64,000 nt of DNA, from assembly GCF_006517275.1 (NCBI RefSeq), contig NZ_CP041191.1:6103350-6167349 (forward strand). The letters run 5' to 3'. The translations under genes were made by a program, and so were the position numbers. The notes below the pieces were generated by a model that saw only the letters and a program-made list of their open reading frames with translations, searched no databases and had not been told where the DNA came from. Positions 55,501 to 64,000 of the stretch are shown here, piece by piece; position 1 is the stretch's first letter, and every line of letters starts with the position of its first letter. The DNA comes from Labrenzia sp. PHM005. GTDB lineage: Bacteria; Pseudomonadota; Alphaproteobacteria; Rhizobiales; Stappiaceae.

Positions 55501-57651
55501 ATGCACGACATAGTTACCGACATTGACAACGAACTTGATGTCATTTTCGGGGAATACAAAGATCAGGAAGCCGTTTCCAACTTCGTACAAGCTGCACGAG
55601 CAGCCAGTCTGCGCGGCACCTTGTACATAGGCTACCCAGTACTAACAGTTGACGACGAAAAGATAGAGTTTGACGCCGTCTTAGTATCACGGAACCGCGG
55701 CGTTATTGTCTTCGACCTGTACTCTCTTGGCGCCAACGACGACGCTGGTCTTGACGAAGAGACCAAGACTAGACAGGAACGCCTGTACGTTGCCCTATAC
55801 AATCGATTGAATTCCTTTTCGGAACTTCGAAGAGGCCGCAATCTACTCATAGAAATTTCGACCGTTACGATCCATCCGATTGCTGGAACATTTGAACAAG
55901 ATGACGAAAATCACATCGTCGGATTGGAACGCTTATCTGAACTTAGAATACTTGATGAAGATCTTTGGCCTGATGACGCTAAAATAGAGCACCTAAACGC
56001 TGCAATCCAAAGGATTTCTAACCTCAAACCTAAGAAAAAAAGAACCAAGGTTACACTGCCCAACTCAAAGGGCGCGATCATCAGAGAAATTGAAAAGAAA
56101 GTTGCAAATCTTGATCTCTGGCAGAAACGAGGCTCAATCGAATACGTAAATGGTCCTCAGCGCATCCGAGGCTTAGCTGGATCAGGGAAAACAGTAGTTC
56201 TCGCCCTGAAGGCTGCATATCTGCACGTCAAACGTCCAGACTGGGATATTGTTGTAACTTTCAATACTCGGTCGCTTTACCAGCAGTTTGAATCACTGAT
56301 TACCCGCTTCGTTTTTGCGCAAATCAGTGAAGAGCCGGATTGGGAAAAATTACATATTATGCATGCTTGGGGCGCGGCTGATAGAACAGGCGTGTACAAG
56401 GAATACGCCGCCCGAACAAATTCCGTTTATAGGGATTTTGGTACGGCAGCGCGCTTATTCGGCTACGAAGATGCATTCAAAGGTGCGTGCGATGAGGCTT
56501 TGAATGGCACCGCAGACGATGAGCTGGAAATGTATGACATGATGCTGGTTGATGAAGCCCAAGACCTTCCCAGCAGTTTCTTTCAACTCGCGTATCGTAT
56601 GGTAAAGAAACCCAAAAGAATTGTATGGGCATACGACGACTTGCAAAACCTGAGTGACGTTCAACTGCCCTCCGCAAAGGACCTCTTTGGCCTAAAAGCC
56701 GACGGTTCACCAAAGGTTGTCCTCAAAAACAATCCTGATCAGCCGCTGGAAGACATTGTGCTTCCACGATGCTACCGGAATCCTCCGTGGACACTGCTTT
56801 CAGCACATGGAATGGGGTTTGGGGTACATCGCGATCCCATGGCGCAAATGTTTACCGACCCCTCGATTTGGGAACGTTTGGGCTACACCTCTACAAAGAA
56901 CCAGATCAACTTTGATCAAGACGTAGAAATCGAGAGGACACCTGACAGTATCCCGAGTTTCTTCCCAGAACTTTTGAATCCCGACGATACGTTAGTTGGT
57001 TGTAAGTTTGAAAATAGCCAAGCCCAATACGATTGGGTTGTCGAAACCGTTAAGACGCTAATTTCAACAGATGAATTGGAGCATAGCGACATACTAATAG
57101 TACTTCCCAATGTCCGGCGAAGTAAGTCTGACGGCGCGAAAATTCTCAAAACGTTGGTACGAGAGGGAATAAATGGCCACATTCCCGGTCAAACCTCCTC
57201 GAGAGACGAAATCTTCAGAGAGAATTCTATCGCAATAACACATATCTACCGAGCTAAAGGCAACGAAGCACCTGCCGTTTTCATATTGAATTCGGAGTTC
57301 TGCGAGAACCCCTATGGCATCAAACAACGGAGAAACATCCTTTTCACGGCTATGACGCGGTCTCGTGCTTGGACCTACATTCTTGGCGTCGGTGATGGAA
57401 TGGATCAACTCGGCTCGGAGCTTGCAAAAATTAGGAATGATGGGTTTAGCTTAAACTTCCACTATCCCACTCGCGAAGTGGCTTCTCAATTGGCTGTGTC
57501 AACAGACTCGCTCTATGAAGAAGGTGTAGTGGAAGAATTTGACGACTTGCGGGAGGCACTTAGGAAGGCGAAAGAAAGCGGCGGCTGGAAGCAACTACCG
57601 CTAGACTTGAGACAGGAACTTGCTGACTTAAGTGGTGGCCACGAAGAATGA
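55501..57651 (+). CDS. SF1 helicase-like protein with N-terminal nuclease-like domain
   Basis: The 716-residue protein begins with a region of about 130 residues (EIEFDAVLVSRNRGVIVFDLYSLG-like; E-x-D-x-V-L-V pattern) that resembles a NERD/restriction-type nuclease core. Helicase motifs follow: GLAGSGKT (about 224), LVDEAQDLP (about 348), CYRNPPWTLLSAHGMGFG (about 423), THIYRAKGNEAPAVF (about 580) and FTAMTRSRAW (about 615). It is thus UvrD/Rep-like. The next gene overlaps its stop (ATGA). Composition is more AT-rich than in the chromosomal operons. A DNA-processing defence role is inferred from island context. Confidence 0.82.
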   Translation: MHDIVTDIDNELDVIFGEYKDQEAVSNFVQAARAASLRGTLYIGYPVLTVDDEKIEFDAVLVSRNRGVIVFDLYSLGANDDAGLDEETKTRQERLYVALYNRLNSFSELRRGRNLLIEISTVTIHPIAGTFEQDDENHIVGLERLSELRILDEDLWPDDAKIEHLNAAIQRISNLKPKKKRTKVTLPNSKGAIIREIEKKVANLDLWQKRGSIEYVNGPQRIRGLAGSGKTVVLALKAAYLHVKRPDWDIVVTFNTRSLYQQFESLITRFVFAQISEEPDWEKLHIMHAWGAADRTGVYKEYAARTNSVYRDFGTAARLFGYEDAFKGACDEALNGTADDELEMYDMMLVDEAQDLPSSFFQLAYRMVKKPKRIVWAYDDLQNLSDVQLPSAKDLFGLKADGSPKVVLKNNPDQPLEDIVLPRCYRNPPWTLLSAHGMGFGVHRDPMAQMFTDPSIWERLGYTSTKNQINFDQDVEIERTPDSIPSFFPELLNPDDTLVGCKFENSQAQYDWVVETVKTLISTDELEHSDILIVLPNVRRSKSDGAKILKTLVREGINGHIPGQTSSRDEIFRENSIAITHIYRAKGNEAPAVFILNSEFCENPYGIKQRRNILFTAMTRSRAWTYILGVGDGMDQLGSELAKIRNDGFSLNFHYPTREVASQLAVSTDSLYEEGVVEEFDDLREALRKAKESGGWKQLPLDLRQELADLSGGHEE

Positions 57652-58325
57652 AGCCATCAGCTATTGTCGGCATCCTAGACCGGTTTCTCGTAGAGGGTCT
57701 GGCGTCTGGTATATTTCTGGCCGTGCAGACTCACAAGGTCGACGAAGGTGGCCCGACAAGTGTAGTTCGCCCGCAGAACAGGATCGGAATGATCACAAAT
57801 GGAGGTATCACTCCTTCAGAGTACATCGCCGTACTCGACGGGAATACCTATTCGGCTGTTTTCCAAGATGGATCAATCATCTACATGGAGTGCTCCTTTG
57901 AAGGCCGCACGCTAACTGACCATCGGTATCTTTTCATACCTTGTCCGTTCGATGCTTCCTTAGTCTCGCAGAGACCGGACCACTTCTCTCTTGCTGATTG
58001 GCTAAGGGATAGCATTGAATTGGAAGGAAAAGATGTATTCAGTAGCCGAGGTGCATTTCGTTTTGACTGCGCGCGAAATGTAAGCGAGGAAGTCAAGGAT
58101 CCGCACCCTGTATCGCACCTAACCATTGGATCAGGAGACTGCCGGTTACCGCTCAGGGGGCCTATGCCTGTTTCCTCTTTTCTGAACCTAGTATTCGACA
58201 ATTTCTTTCGTCCATACAGGCAATTTTGGCTTCAGTTCGCACCTTATTTGAACCTGGATCAAAGCGAGGTCACAATCCGGCAGAGCGAAGAAATTTTGCA
58301 CCATATCAACTGGGAACCCCGATAA
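57648..58325 (+). CDS. DUF2290-like partner of the helicase
   Basis: The 225-residue protein has no signal or membrane segment. The block DPHPVSHLTIGSGDCRLPLRGPMPVSSFLNLVFDNFF (about residues 155-190), with its His, Cys/Arg and Pro positions, matches what I recall of DUF2290 proteins. The start overlaps the helicase stop by four bases, so the two are made together. Function of the family is unknown; partnership with the helicase is inferred from coupling. Confidence 0.65.
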   Translation: MKPSAIVGILDRFLVEGLASGIFLAVQTHKVDEGGPTSVVRPQNRIGMITNGGITPSEYIAVLDGNTYSAVFQDGSIIYMECSFEGRTLTDHRYLFIPCPFDASLVSQRPDHFSLADWLRDSIELEGKDVFSSRGAFRFDCARNVSEEVKDPHPVSHLTIGSGDCRLPLRGPMPVSSFLNLVFDNFFRPYRQFWLQFAPYLNLDQSEVTIRQSEEILHHINWEPR

Positions 58326-58414
58326 GTTCTTCTGAGGTCATAAACGTCTGCAACCAACAAAACGCGATTTGCAAGATATCTGTAGATACGGTTATCAGGA
58401 GATCAAAATAGAAA

Positions 58415-60526
58415 ATGTTTGAAGTTGTAGATGATAGGTACCGGCTAGTCCGAGCATTGGAACAGTTTGTAGATATTGCTGATCTGTACAAGAACGAAAT
58501 TGGATTTTGGGCAAAGGCCAGTATCACTAGCGCCATCGAACGGAACCGTCTCCTTGCTGCTTTTGGGCAGGGAGACGACAAAGTTGTTGGTTTCTTGATC
58601 TACAGCGGTGTCTTCCCGACGAGCAAAATACAAGCAGTGGCAGTTCACCCCGACTTTAAACGTGTCGGCGTTGCGCAGTTACTTCTGGATGCGGTGATCG
58701 AAAAACTTGAGCGTGAAGGCTTTATGTCCGTAAGCGCTAGACCTGCCGAGGACCTGCGCCCCGCGCAGGCTTTCTATGCGCGGAATGGGTTTGCGGTTGT
58801 GACAACAGTCGAAGGTGGGAAGGCTCGAAAGAGGCGCATCATAGTCCGAGAACGGACTCTGGCAGTGCCAACCTTGTTTGATGTTTTGGACGGTGCAACC
58901 CAGGCACCAAGAACAACCGTAGCACCTGCCAAAGACCGTATATGGGTGCTAGATATCAATGTGCTCTTCGATTTGATTAAGCACGGGCGTGATCGGTACC
59001 AGCGAGCGTATCGAGTATTTGGCGCGGCGTTGGCTGGACGTATCAATGTTGCTGTAACCTCGGAATTTCAACGTGAACTAGCCCGTTCCAAGCCAGAGCG
59101 GGGTGCTGACCCGATTTACGAACTTGCTTCAGCCTTGCCAACGTTGCACTTACATGACGCGGCTGGATTAACAGCCCTGACCAATGAAGTGCATGATCTT
59201 GTATTTGTTCAAAAAGGATCGAGGCAAGCTGCGTCAGTGCAGGCTATGAGCGATAGCCGTCATGTGGCTGAATCTATCAAGGGTAATGCAAGTGCATTTA
59301 TTACAAGCGATGGACCGTTGCTCAATGCGAGGAGCGAAATTCGAGCAATGTTCGGGTTGGACATCGCCGCACTTGATGAGTTTGACGATGCTCTTGCATC
59401 TTATGGGTTGGATGTCGATCTGACACAAACCAACGCTGATGGTTTCAGAATTACTGGTGGCACAATTGAGCAAGTCAAACCTATCGTAGCGGCCTGTAAT
59501 GCAGAGGCTTTGCTCGCTGATTTCGAACGGGATAGCCGACTAGCAACAACAACCGTCAACCTGACGAAGGGGCCAGACGACGAAGTTCTGGGATGTTTAT
59601 GTCTCAGGCAATCGCAGGTTTTCGGTGAGCCGACGGAAGTTCTACTTTTTTGTGATCAAAGCAAAGGTGCGGCTGCACATGCCATGGATGCGCTATTGGC
59701 TAAAATCATTGGTGAAATTGCGGTTGGCGGGCCGCAGCTTGTGCGAGTCTCAACGGCCCAAGGCCAATCGGTGGTGTCCCGCATTGCTTTAGAGCAGGGT
59801 TTTCGACCTGCTGAAGGCAAGCACGTGTTTGAAAAGCTCATGTTGGGCTGTCCCATAACGCCACAGTCACACGAGGCTATTCAAAACAAGCTTCGGTTGG
59901 TAGTCAGCGGGGAAGTCTGCGACCAACTAATGCCAGCAAGCTTTGAAGGAGTAGATCTACTCTATGAGAACGAGCGTTCCGAATTTAATGATATGGAGTC
60001 CTTTGCGTCTCCCGCCCTTTTTGTTGCAAATCAACGTAGTGTCATCATTCAACCAATTGGAAAGTCGTTTGCTGACCAGTTGCTCGGCACTACAAATCAA
60101 ATGAACTTTTTAGATCAGTTCGGAGGGGCTACAAAATCTGAGAAAATCTATGTTTGCAGCGGTCGTAAGCGTAGCTCGTATCATATAGGACAACTTGTGT
60201 TGTTCTATGAATCTAGCAGGACAGGTGGGCGAGCCGCAGTAGTCGCGGCGGCCAGTGTGAAGAGTGTGACGCTCCTGAATAAGGAAAAGGTCACGAAGCA
60301 GAATCTTTCTCAAACAGTTCTTGATAGCGTTGAGGAGATGTCGTCCACTAATGAGGTCACACTGGTGCGATTTTCTAATTTGCTCAGATTGCCGACACCT
60401 GTCGGGCTGCCGCGCTTGAAGGCTCTCGGTGCGCATACGGGACAAAACTTCTTATCCGCGACACGAATAGCAACTGCCGTTGGGCAATCCATTCTTACGG
60501 AGGGATGGAACTATGCAAACGCATGA
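58415..60526 (+). CDS. GNAT-PIN-GNAT-like multidomain protein with PUA/ASCH-like C-terminus
   Basis: The 703-residue protein is a rare fusion. Residues 1-150 form a GNAT acetyltransferase (QAVAVHPDFKRVGVAQLL acetyl-CoA loop near 73, FYARNGFAVV near 112). Residues about 175-305 form a PIN ribonuclease with intact acidic residues: D in WVLDINVLFDL, E in TSEFQREL, D in MSDSRHVAESI and D in ITSDGPLL. Residues about 330-465 look like a second, degenerate GNAT (LLADFERDSRLATTTVNL; ALEQGFRPAEGKH). Residues about 520-610 look PUA/ASCH-like (VIIQPIGKSFADQLLG). The ASCH gene overlaps its end by 14 bases. A toxin-like or RNA-modifying role is inference. Confidence 0.8.
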   Translation: MFEVVDDRYRLVRALEQFVDIADLYKNEIGFWAKASITSAIERNRLLAAFGQGDDKVVGFLIYSGVFPTSKIQAVAVHPDFKRVGVAQLLLDAVIEKLEREGFMSVSARPAEDLRPAQAFYARNGFAVVTTVEGGKARKRRIIVRERTLAVPTLFDVLDGATQAPRTTVAPAKDRIWVLDINVLFDLIKHGRDRYQRAYRVFGAALAGRINVAVTSEFQRELARSKPERGADPIYELASALPTLHLHDAAGLTALTNEVHDLVFVQKGSRQAASVQAMSDSRHVAESIKGNASAFITSDGPLLNARSEIRAMFGLDIAALDEFDDALASYGLDVDLTQTNADGFRITGGTIEQVKPIVAACNAEALLADFERDSRLATTTVNLTKGPDDEVLGCLCLRQSQVFGEPTEVLLFCDQSKGAAAHAMDALLAKIIGEIAVGGPQLVRVSTAQGQSVVSRIALEQGFRPAEGKHVFEKLMLGCPITPQSHEAIQNKLRLVVSGEVCDQLMPASFEGVDLLYENERSEFNDMESFASPALFVANQRSVIIQPIGKSFADQLLGTTNQMNFLDQFGGATKSEKIYVCSGRKRSSYHIGQLVLFYESSRTGGRAAVVAAASVKSVTLLNKEKVTKQNLSQTVLDSVEEMSSTNEVTLVRFSNLLRLPTPVGLPRLKALGAHTGQNFLSATRIATAVGQSILTEGWNYANA

Positions 60527-60977
60527 TCACGCGATGATCTCAATCAAGCCCGGGTTTGCTACCAGCATCCTATCCGGGATGAAGACGATTGAATTGAGAA
60601 GGCGTTTTATAGATCTCCCTCTTGGTTCCAAGCTCTGGATTTATTCGACTTTACCGGTAGGTGCCGTTGTCGGAGTTGCTACTTTGGAAACGGTGGACAG
60701 GGACACTCCTCAAAACCTTTGGAAGAAATACTCAGGCAGAACCCAGATAAGTAGCTTAGAATTCGACGCGTACTTTTGTGGATGCGAACAGGGCGTTGCG
60801 CTCGGTCTAAGTAACATTCAAACCTTGGAACCCGTTGATTTGCAAACCATCCGCAAAATTCGGGGCGTCGCATCTGTGCCGCAGGTCGCTGTGCGGATTA
60901 CTCCAGAACAAGCAGCAATGATAGTGGACGTCACAAGAACCCGACTCAACCGTCATAGTGCGACCACGACAGTGTGA
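60513..60977 (+). CDS. ASCH-domain protein
   Basis: The 154-residue protein matches the ASCH/PUA-like fold: MISIKPGFATSILSGMKTIELRRRF at the N-terminus carries the S-x-K-P...G-x-K-T-x-E-x-R motif, and LGSKLWIYSTLPVGAVVGVATLE is the following strand pair. ASCH domains bind RNA or act as small ribonucleases or hydrolases. The start at 60513 overlaps the GNAT-PIN gene by 14 bases, so expression is coupled. A longer frame starting at 60480 lies inside that gene and is not preferred. Confidence 0.82.
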   Translation: MQTHDHAMISIKPGFATSILSGMKTIELRRRFIDLPLGSKLWIYSTLPVGAVVGVATLETVDRDTPQNLWKKYSGRTQISSLEFDAYFCGCEQGVALGLSNIQTLEPVDLQTIRKIRGVASVPQVAVRITPEQAAMIVDVTRTRLNRHSATTTV

Positions 60978-62210
60978 ACGCTGTACATCAGATTGCGCAC
61001 CAAGCCTATCATTCCTTTTGCAATGAAAATGGTAATAGGCCACAGGTCTACACGACGACGCGCTGAAAAAAACGTCGGCAATCCGCTTGCGACCGGCCTT
61101 TTTCGTCCCTCAGCAAAATGAGTTTCTGTAAGTGCGCTTTGTAAGCTTCTATATCTACTAAATGTGCGTCGCTGACCTTGACTGCTGGTGCAGAGTTGGG
61201 ATGGAGCAGCTTCCCCCTTGAATGGCCGCTTTGACCTTTCTTACGGGATGCTTTCGCGGATGCAGCGAACTTCCGCTTCCCGACCGAAATTTGAGTTCGC
61301 TGCATTCTGAATGAATGTCGGCTTTTGGGATTTGGTCCTCACTTGCTCAACAACCTGAATGGGCGCGCAAAGCGGACTACTAACGATCAGAAAGCAGTCG
61401 TATCTTAACGTAATCTCGCGTCCATCAGAGTGTCACTTATAAAAGCCATCTTTGGAGGCGAGGCCCTTTGTTCAGGCGCGGGTCCTTTCAGAGCATTTGA
61501 CGTCCTGGGGGTTATTCACGACCGCAGGACTCAAAGACACGTGGTGTTTTTGAAACCGTGTCATCTTCATGTTCATCATTATGTTTCGCCGTGGAGTGGG
61601 GTGCGGATGACGGCTGATGACAAGCGTTGACGGTGTCAGAGCTAATCGGATGTTGTTGGAATTTCGAAATAAAGACAGCTTGTTACGACTCTGACGGGCT
61701 TTTTCATTTTCTGAAAAACGGTAAAGAAAGGCTTCAGAATCGATGTTGCTTTAACCCCCAAATTTGACGCTCTGGAACTGGAGGCACTCGGGTCAGGTTC
61801 GAGATTAAGCTTAAAATACCGGAAACACGAGATTTGCGGCCAAATAGGCTGGTATTACCAGAACGCCCACTTGAAGCTTCACATGGCACAATTCTGCGGC
61901 CTGTCCTTCGTGTTTGCCCAAGCTCGACAAAATGCCAAATGAGATCAATGGGTGTGCAAGACCAAGGCAGCAACAGTTTCTGAACTGGCGGTCTGGGATG
62001 TATGCAAATGAGACAGACGCTGAACAATTCCACGTTTCACTTGCGGAAATGATCGTTCGCGGCGGAATTGAGTTTTGCTACTTCATTGCCAACGAACAGA
62101 TATTTAGCATTATCAATGGTTTTGTGGACTGCAAGTCGGTTTATGGAGAAATCACCTAGGTGGACCCGATCATCTGTGCAGCCTCGATTTTGATCTGTCC
62201 ACTTAAACCT
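60978..62210. other. Gene-poor stretch between cargo block and type II secretion genes
   Basis: About 1.2 kb without a convincing gene. It holds a small basic - strand frame (listed separately), an A/T hairpin near 61700 (TTTTTCA and TGAAAAA), and near 62158-62207 the inverted pair GGTGGAC and GTCCACTT, about 40 bases apart, that could be the relic of a mobile-element end. It is the likely zone of the right boundary of the island, but no second tRNA-Arg fragment was found here. Confidence 0.4.
61048..61305 (-). CDS. Possible small basic protein
   Basis: An 85-residue Lys/Arg-rich frame (VGKRKFAASAKASRKKGQSGHS near the N-terminus; DEKGRSQADCRRFFQR near the C-terminus). No good ribosome site precedes the ATG and no family is recognised. 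It may be a short nucleic-acid-binding protein or a chance frame. Confidence 0.25.
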   Translation of the reverse strand: MQRTQISVGKRKFAASAKASRKKGQSGHSRGKLLHPNSAPAVKVSDAHLVDIEAYKAHLQKLILLRDEKGRSQADCRRFFQRVVV

Positions 62211-62861
62211 CTATTCCGAAATTACCTCTTCATCGAAGAGTTCCAAGGCCAGCGTTTCTTTCCCACCGCGCATCAGAACCGCTTCCGGACTCACGATCTC
62301 CAGTATCCAGTCGGCGTATGCCCCTTTTACGTCGACCCAGGTTTCCTCGGCGCCCTCATCAGTCTCAACCAGCAAAGCCCGAGCTATTCCCATCTCTTCC
62401 GCAATAAAAGTTCCCACCAGCTTTAAATCCGGCAAAACAAGCGGATCACTTGTAGGAACTTCCTGTTCTTCGAGTGGCTGTGCTTTGACAGGTTGTTCCG
62501 GTTTCGCCTCTTCGATTTGAGGTGTCTTCACGACGATAGGCGGTGGCTTTACCGGCATAACTGAGCCTACATCTGGCGCTTCAGGTTCGTTTTCTTCCAA
62601 TTCGGAAAATGGTGAGGGAAACGAGCGATCTTTCGTAAAAAGGGGCGCGATCAAGATTTCCCGCTTCGTCTCTGCGCGTGGGCCCAACCATGCCGGCTTT
62701 TGGATTATGTCTTCATGTTCCCGGCCCGCCGTGTTCTGCTGTCCTACAGGCTTAAGTCCGTTTGTTGCCGGTGACGAAATCATTAAAGGGACAACAGCAA
62801 AACTGCCCAGCAAGGAAAGCAGGATAGACAAAACAGGAAAAGACAGCACGTACCGTTTCAT
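62211..62861 (-). CDS. Type II secretion GspC/GspN-like protein
   Basis: The 216-residue protein has one N-terminal membrane segment (VLSFPVLSILLSLLGSFAVVPLM), a long Pro/Glu-rich linker (about residues 85-145) and a C-terminal region LPDLKLVGTFIAEEMGIARALLV...WILEIVSPEAVLMRGGKETLALELF. This matches the homology-region fold of GspC/PilP-type periplasmic linkers that join the inner-membrane platform to the outer-membrane secretin. It overlaps gspM by four bases. It could be named GspC or GspN by different schemes. Confidence 0.65.
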   Translation of the reverse strand: MKRYVLSFPVLSILLSLLGSFAVVPLMISSPATNGLKPVGQQNTAGREHEDIIQKPAWLGPRAETKREILIAPLFTKDRSFPSPFSELEENEPEAPDVGSVMPVKPPPIVVKTPQIEEAKPEQPVKAQPLEEQEVPTSDPLVLPDLKLVGTFIAEEMGIARALLVETDEGAEETWVDVKGAYADWILEIVSPEAVLMRGGKETLALELFDEEVISE

Positions 62862-63433
62862 CGCGCCTTTGCCTCCGTCCGATACGGGGCATGAAGTTCA
62901 AATCGTACGGCGATAGGTAGCCGTTCACCTGACTTGAGTCCGCTCGGTGGTTGGTATTGGCGCACCTTAAGCTTGTCGAGAAACAAAAGCGGCCTGCTTG
63001 CTTCCAACGCTGTAAACAGGTCGACAAACTCAGCCATTTCTCCATGTCCCTCTATAACGAGGCCACTCGTCAGAAATTTATCGCTATACCGCGTCTGGGT
63101 CTGCGAAATGCTTATCAATGAGATGTTATTTTGAGCCGACACAGACTGCACCTGTTCTTGCACCTTTGCAGATATCACTGCCGGGCTCTCGGCTCCCCAT
63201 ATGTCGTCTTTGATCGGAATAGCTCGCTGTGCCTGACGGTCTTTGTTCCGTTCAATGATGATTTCAAGACGACCAAGCTGCTTTCGCGCGGTTTCAATTT
63301 CGTCATTTAGCTCCAACTGCGCACTTACCAACGGTGCGATGATAGTGGTGCAGAACAAAATGATCAGACCAATGAGAATCGCAAACGCCGCCCAACGGCT
63401 TCCCCTCTTCCCAATAGAGACAGGAAGGTTCAA
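62858..63433 (-). CDS. gspM: Type II secretion system protein GspM
   Basis: The 191-residue protein has a short cytoplasmic tail, one membrane helix (AAFAILIGLIILFCTTIIAPLV), a coiled-coil segment (LNDEIETARKQLGRLEIIIERN) and a C-terminal ferredoxin-like fold (SLISISQTQTRY; VIEGHGEMAEFVDLFTALEASRPLLFLDKLKV), the GspM/PilO layout. It dimerises with GspL in the inner-membrane platform. It overlaps both neighbours by four bases. Confidence 0.8.
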   Translation of the reverse strand: MNLPVSIGKRGSRWAAFAILIGLIILFCTTIIAPLVSAQLELNDEIETARKQLGRLEIIIERNKDRQAQRAIPIKDDIWGAESPAVISAKVQEQVQSVSAQNNISLISISQTQTRYSDKFLTSGLVIEGHGEMAEFVDLFTALEASRPLLFLDKLKVRQYQPPSGLKSGERLPIAVRFELHAPYRTEAKAR

Positions 63434-64000
63434 AGCGGTGTCTCTCGAGAAAATCGAATATCAAACCGCTCAGCTTTTGTAAGCGGATCAATTCGCACCG
63501 CCGTAGAAAAGGAAACCCCCTCTATGGTTGAATCTTGTTCCAGGAGCTCAATTAGGGAAGCCGCATTTGCCGTAAAACCGACGATCCCGCCACCATTCGC
63601 TTCGATCGTCAACTCCGTGAGCCAAACCGATTTGGGTAGTTTTTGGGTGAGCCTCGCCCATGTCTCCACGATTGATGTGCGCTCATTCTTGTAGGCGAAC
63701 AACTCTTGGCGTGCTTGTGTTTTGGCCTCATAGGCCTGATTGCTCTTATTCAGTACTGCAGCTTCGCGCCGAAGGTTGCTTATGTTTTCCTCCAATTCTC
63801 TCAATGATTGGGTTTTCAGAACCAAGTTATAACCGTAGGCGGTCGAAGCGAGCGTCGTAGCCGAGAGAAGCAGCGCCAAACTCAACTGCTTTATGAAACG
63901 CATCTTTCGTGAATGGGGTGTCTCGAATTTCTCGAATGGTCGCGACCGTTCGTTCGTTCCCGCAGCTCTGATTTCTCTCAAAACTGTACCAGACTCGTCA
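63430..64000 (-). CDS. gspL: Type II secretion system protein GspL, C-terminal part (cut by window end)
   Basis: The frame is open to the window edge, so at least 190 residues of the C-terminus are present and the cytoplasmic actin-like domain lies outside. A membrane helix (LALLLSATTLASTAYGYNLV) is followed by a coiled coil (LRELEENISNLRREAAVLNKSNQ) and a PilN-like ferredoxin fold (VWLTELTIEANGGGIVGFTANAASLIELLEQD). This is the arrangement of GspL C-termini. It precedes gspM with a four-base overlap. An internal ATG at 63981 is not the true start. Confidence 0.72.
   Translation of the reverse strand, partial: DESGTVLREIRAAGTNERSRPFEKFETPHSRKMRFIKQLSLALLLSATTLASTAYGYNLVLKTQSLRELEENISNLRREAAVLNKSNQAYEAKTQARQELFAYKNERTSIVETWARLTQKLPKSVWLTELTIEANGGGIVGFTANAASLIELLEQDSTIEGVSFSTAVRIDPLTKAERFDIRFSRETPL

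Noticed and set aside
61914..62159. An 81-residue + strand frame before the secretion genes
   Set aside because: No recognisable domain or ribosome site; opposite-strand frames of similar length exist, as expected by chance.
1..64000. CRISPR array, rRNA operon or prophage structural genes
   Set aside because: No regularly spaced repeats, no rRNA-like stretches and no capsid, tail or terminase genes were seen on either strand.

Overview
The window reads as chromosomal DNA of a marine, facultatively denitrifying alphaproteobacterium. Dense, GC-rich operons carry an alphaproteobacterial nir/nos gene set, sulfopropanediol (DHPS) catabolism with a TRAP transporter, PntAB, and a tRNA-Arg(ACG) fragment of alphaproteobacterial type. 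A Stappiaceae (Labrenzia/Roseibium-like) or Rhodobacteraceae host is an inference from gene content only.

Layout. (1) 1-9.7 kb, + strand: end of a c-type cytochrome with an ethylbenzene-dehydrogenase-like heme domain, a cupredoxin, then nirE-nirC-nirF-nirDL-nirG-nirH-nirJ-nirN, a CbiX-like chelatase and a small membrane protein. These make heme d1 for the cd1 nitrite reductase; nirS itself is not in the window. (2) 9.7-20.2 kb, - strand: nosR-nosZ-nosD-nosF-nosY-nosL-nosX for nitrous oxide reductase, with nnrS upstream. Perfect TTGAC-N4-GTCAA sites (NnrR/Dnr type) precede nirE, nosR and nnrS; a fourth precedes a DUF454 gene at 42.9 kb. (3) 20.2-27.3 kb: a ribose-type ABC transporter (-) divergent from mtnK-mtnA and a SorC-type regulator (+), probably import and phosphorylation of methylthioribose or a related 5-deoxypentose. 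(4) 27.4-38.1 kb, - strand: TRAP transporter, histidinol-dehydrogenase-like HpsN, an SDR and a zinc alcohol dehydrogenase (HpsP/HpsO type), SuyA and SuyB, an UPF0324 exporter and a universal stress protein. Together these form a coherent route from DHPS through sulfolactate to pyruvate plus exported sulfite. A divergent LacI regulator and a 22-bp perfect palindrome control the other end. (5) 38.2-45.6 kb, - strand: pntB-pntA, a decayed second nnrS, a DUF454 gene, fumC and an AraC-type regulator.

(6) 45.8-49.5 kb: a damaged IS3-family element, an eight-heme cytochrome c with HEAT/TPR-like C-terminus, and an inverted remnant of a related IS end. (7) 49.56 to about 61-62 kb: an integrative element starting at a tRNA-Arg 3' fragment (att site). 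It carries a tyrosine recombinase, an AlpA-like regulator, a Toprim/helicase replication protein, and a cargo block of four genes in two tight pairs: an SF1 helicase-like protein with a DUF2290-like partner, and a GNAT-PIN-GNAT-like fusion with an ASCH-domain partner. The cargo is the best candidate for an undescribed defence or RNA-targeting system. (8) 62.2-64 kb, - strand: type II secretion genes (GspC/N-like, gspM, gspL C-terminus), cut by the window end.

No CRISPR array, rRNA or intact tRNA was seen. All family assignments come from reading motifs and context; no database search was possible.
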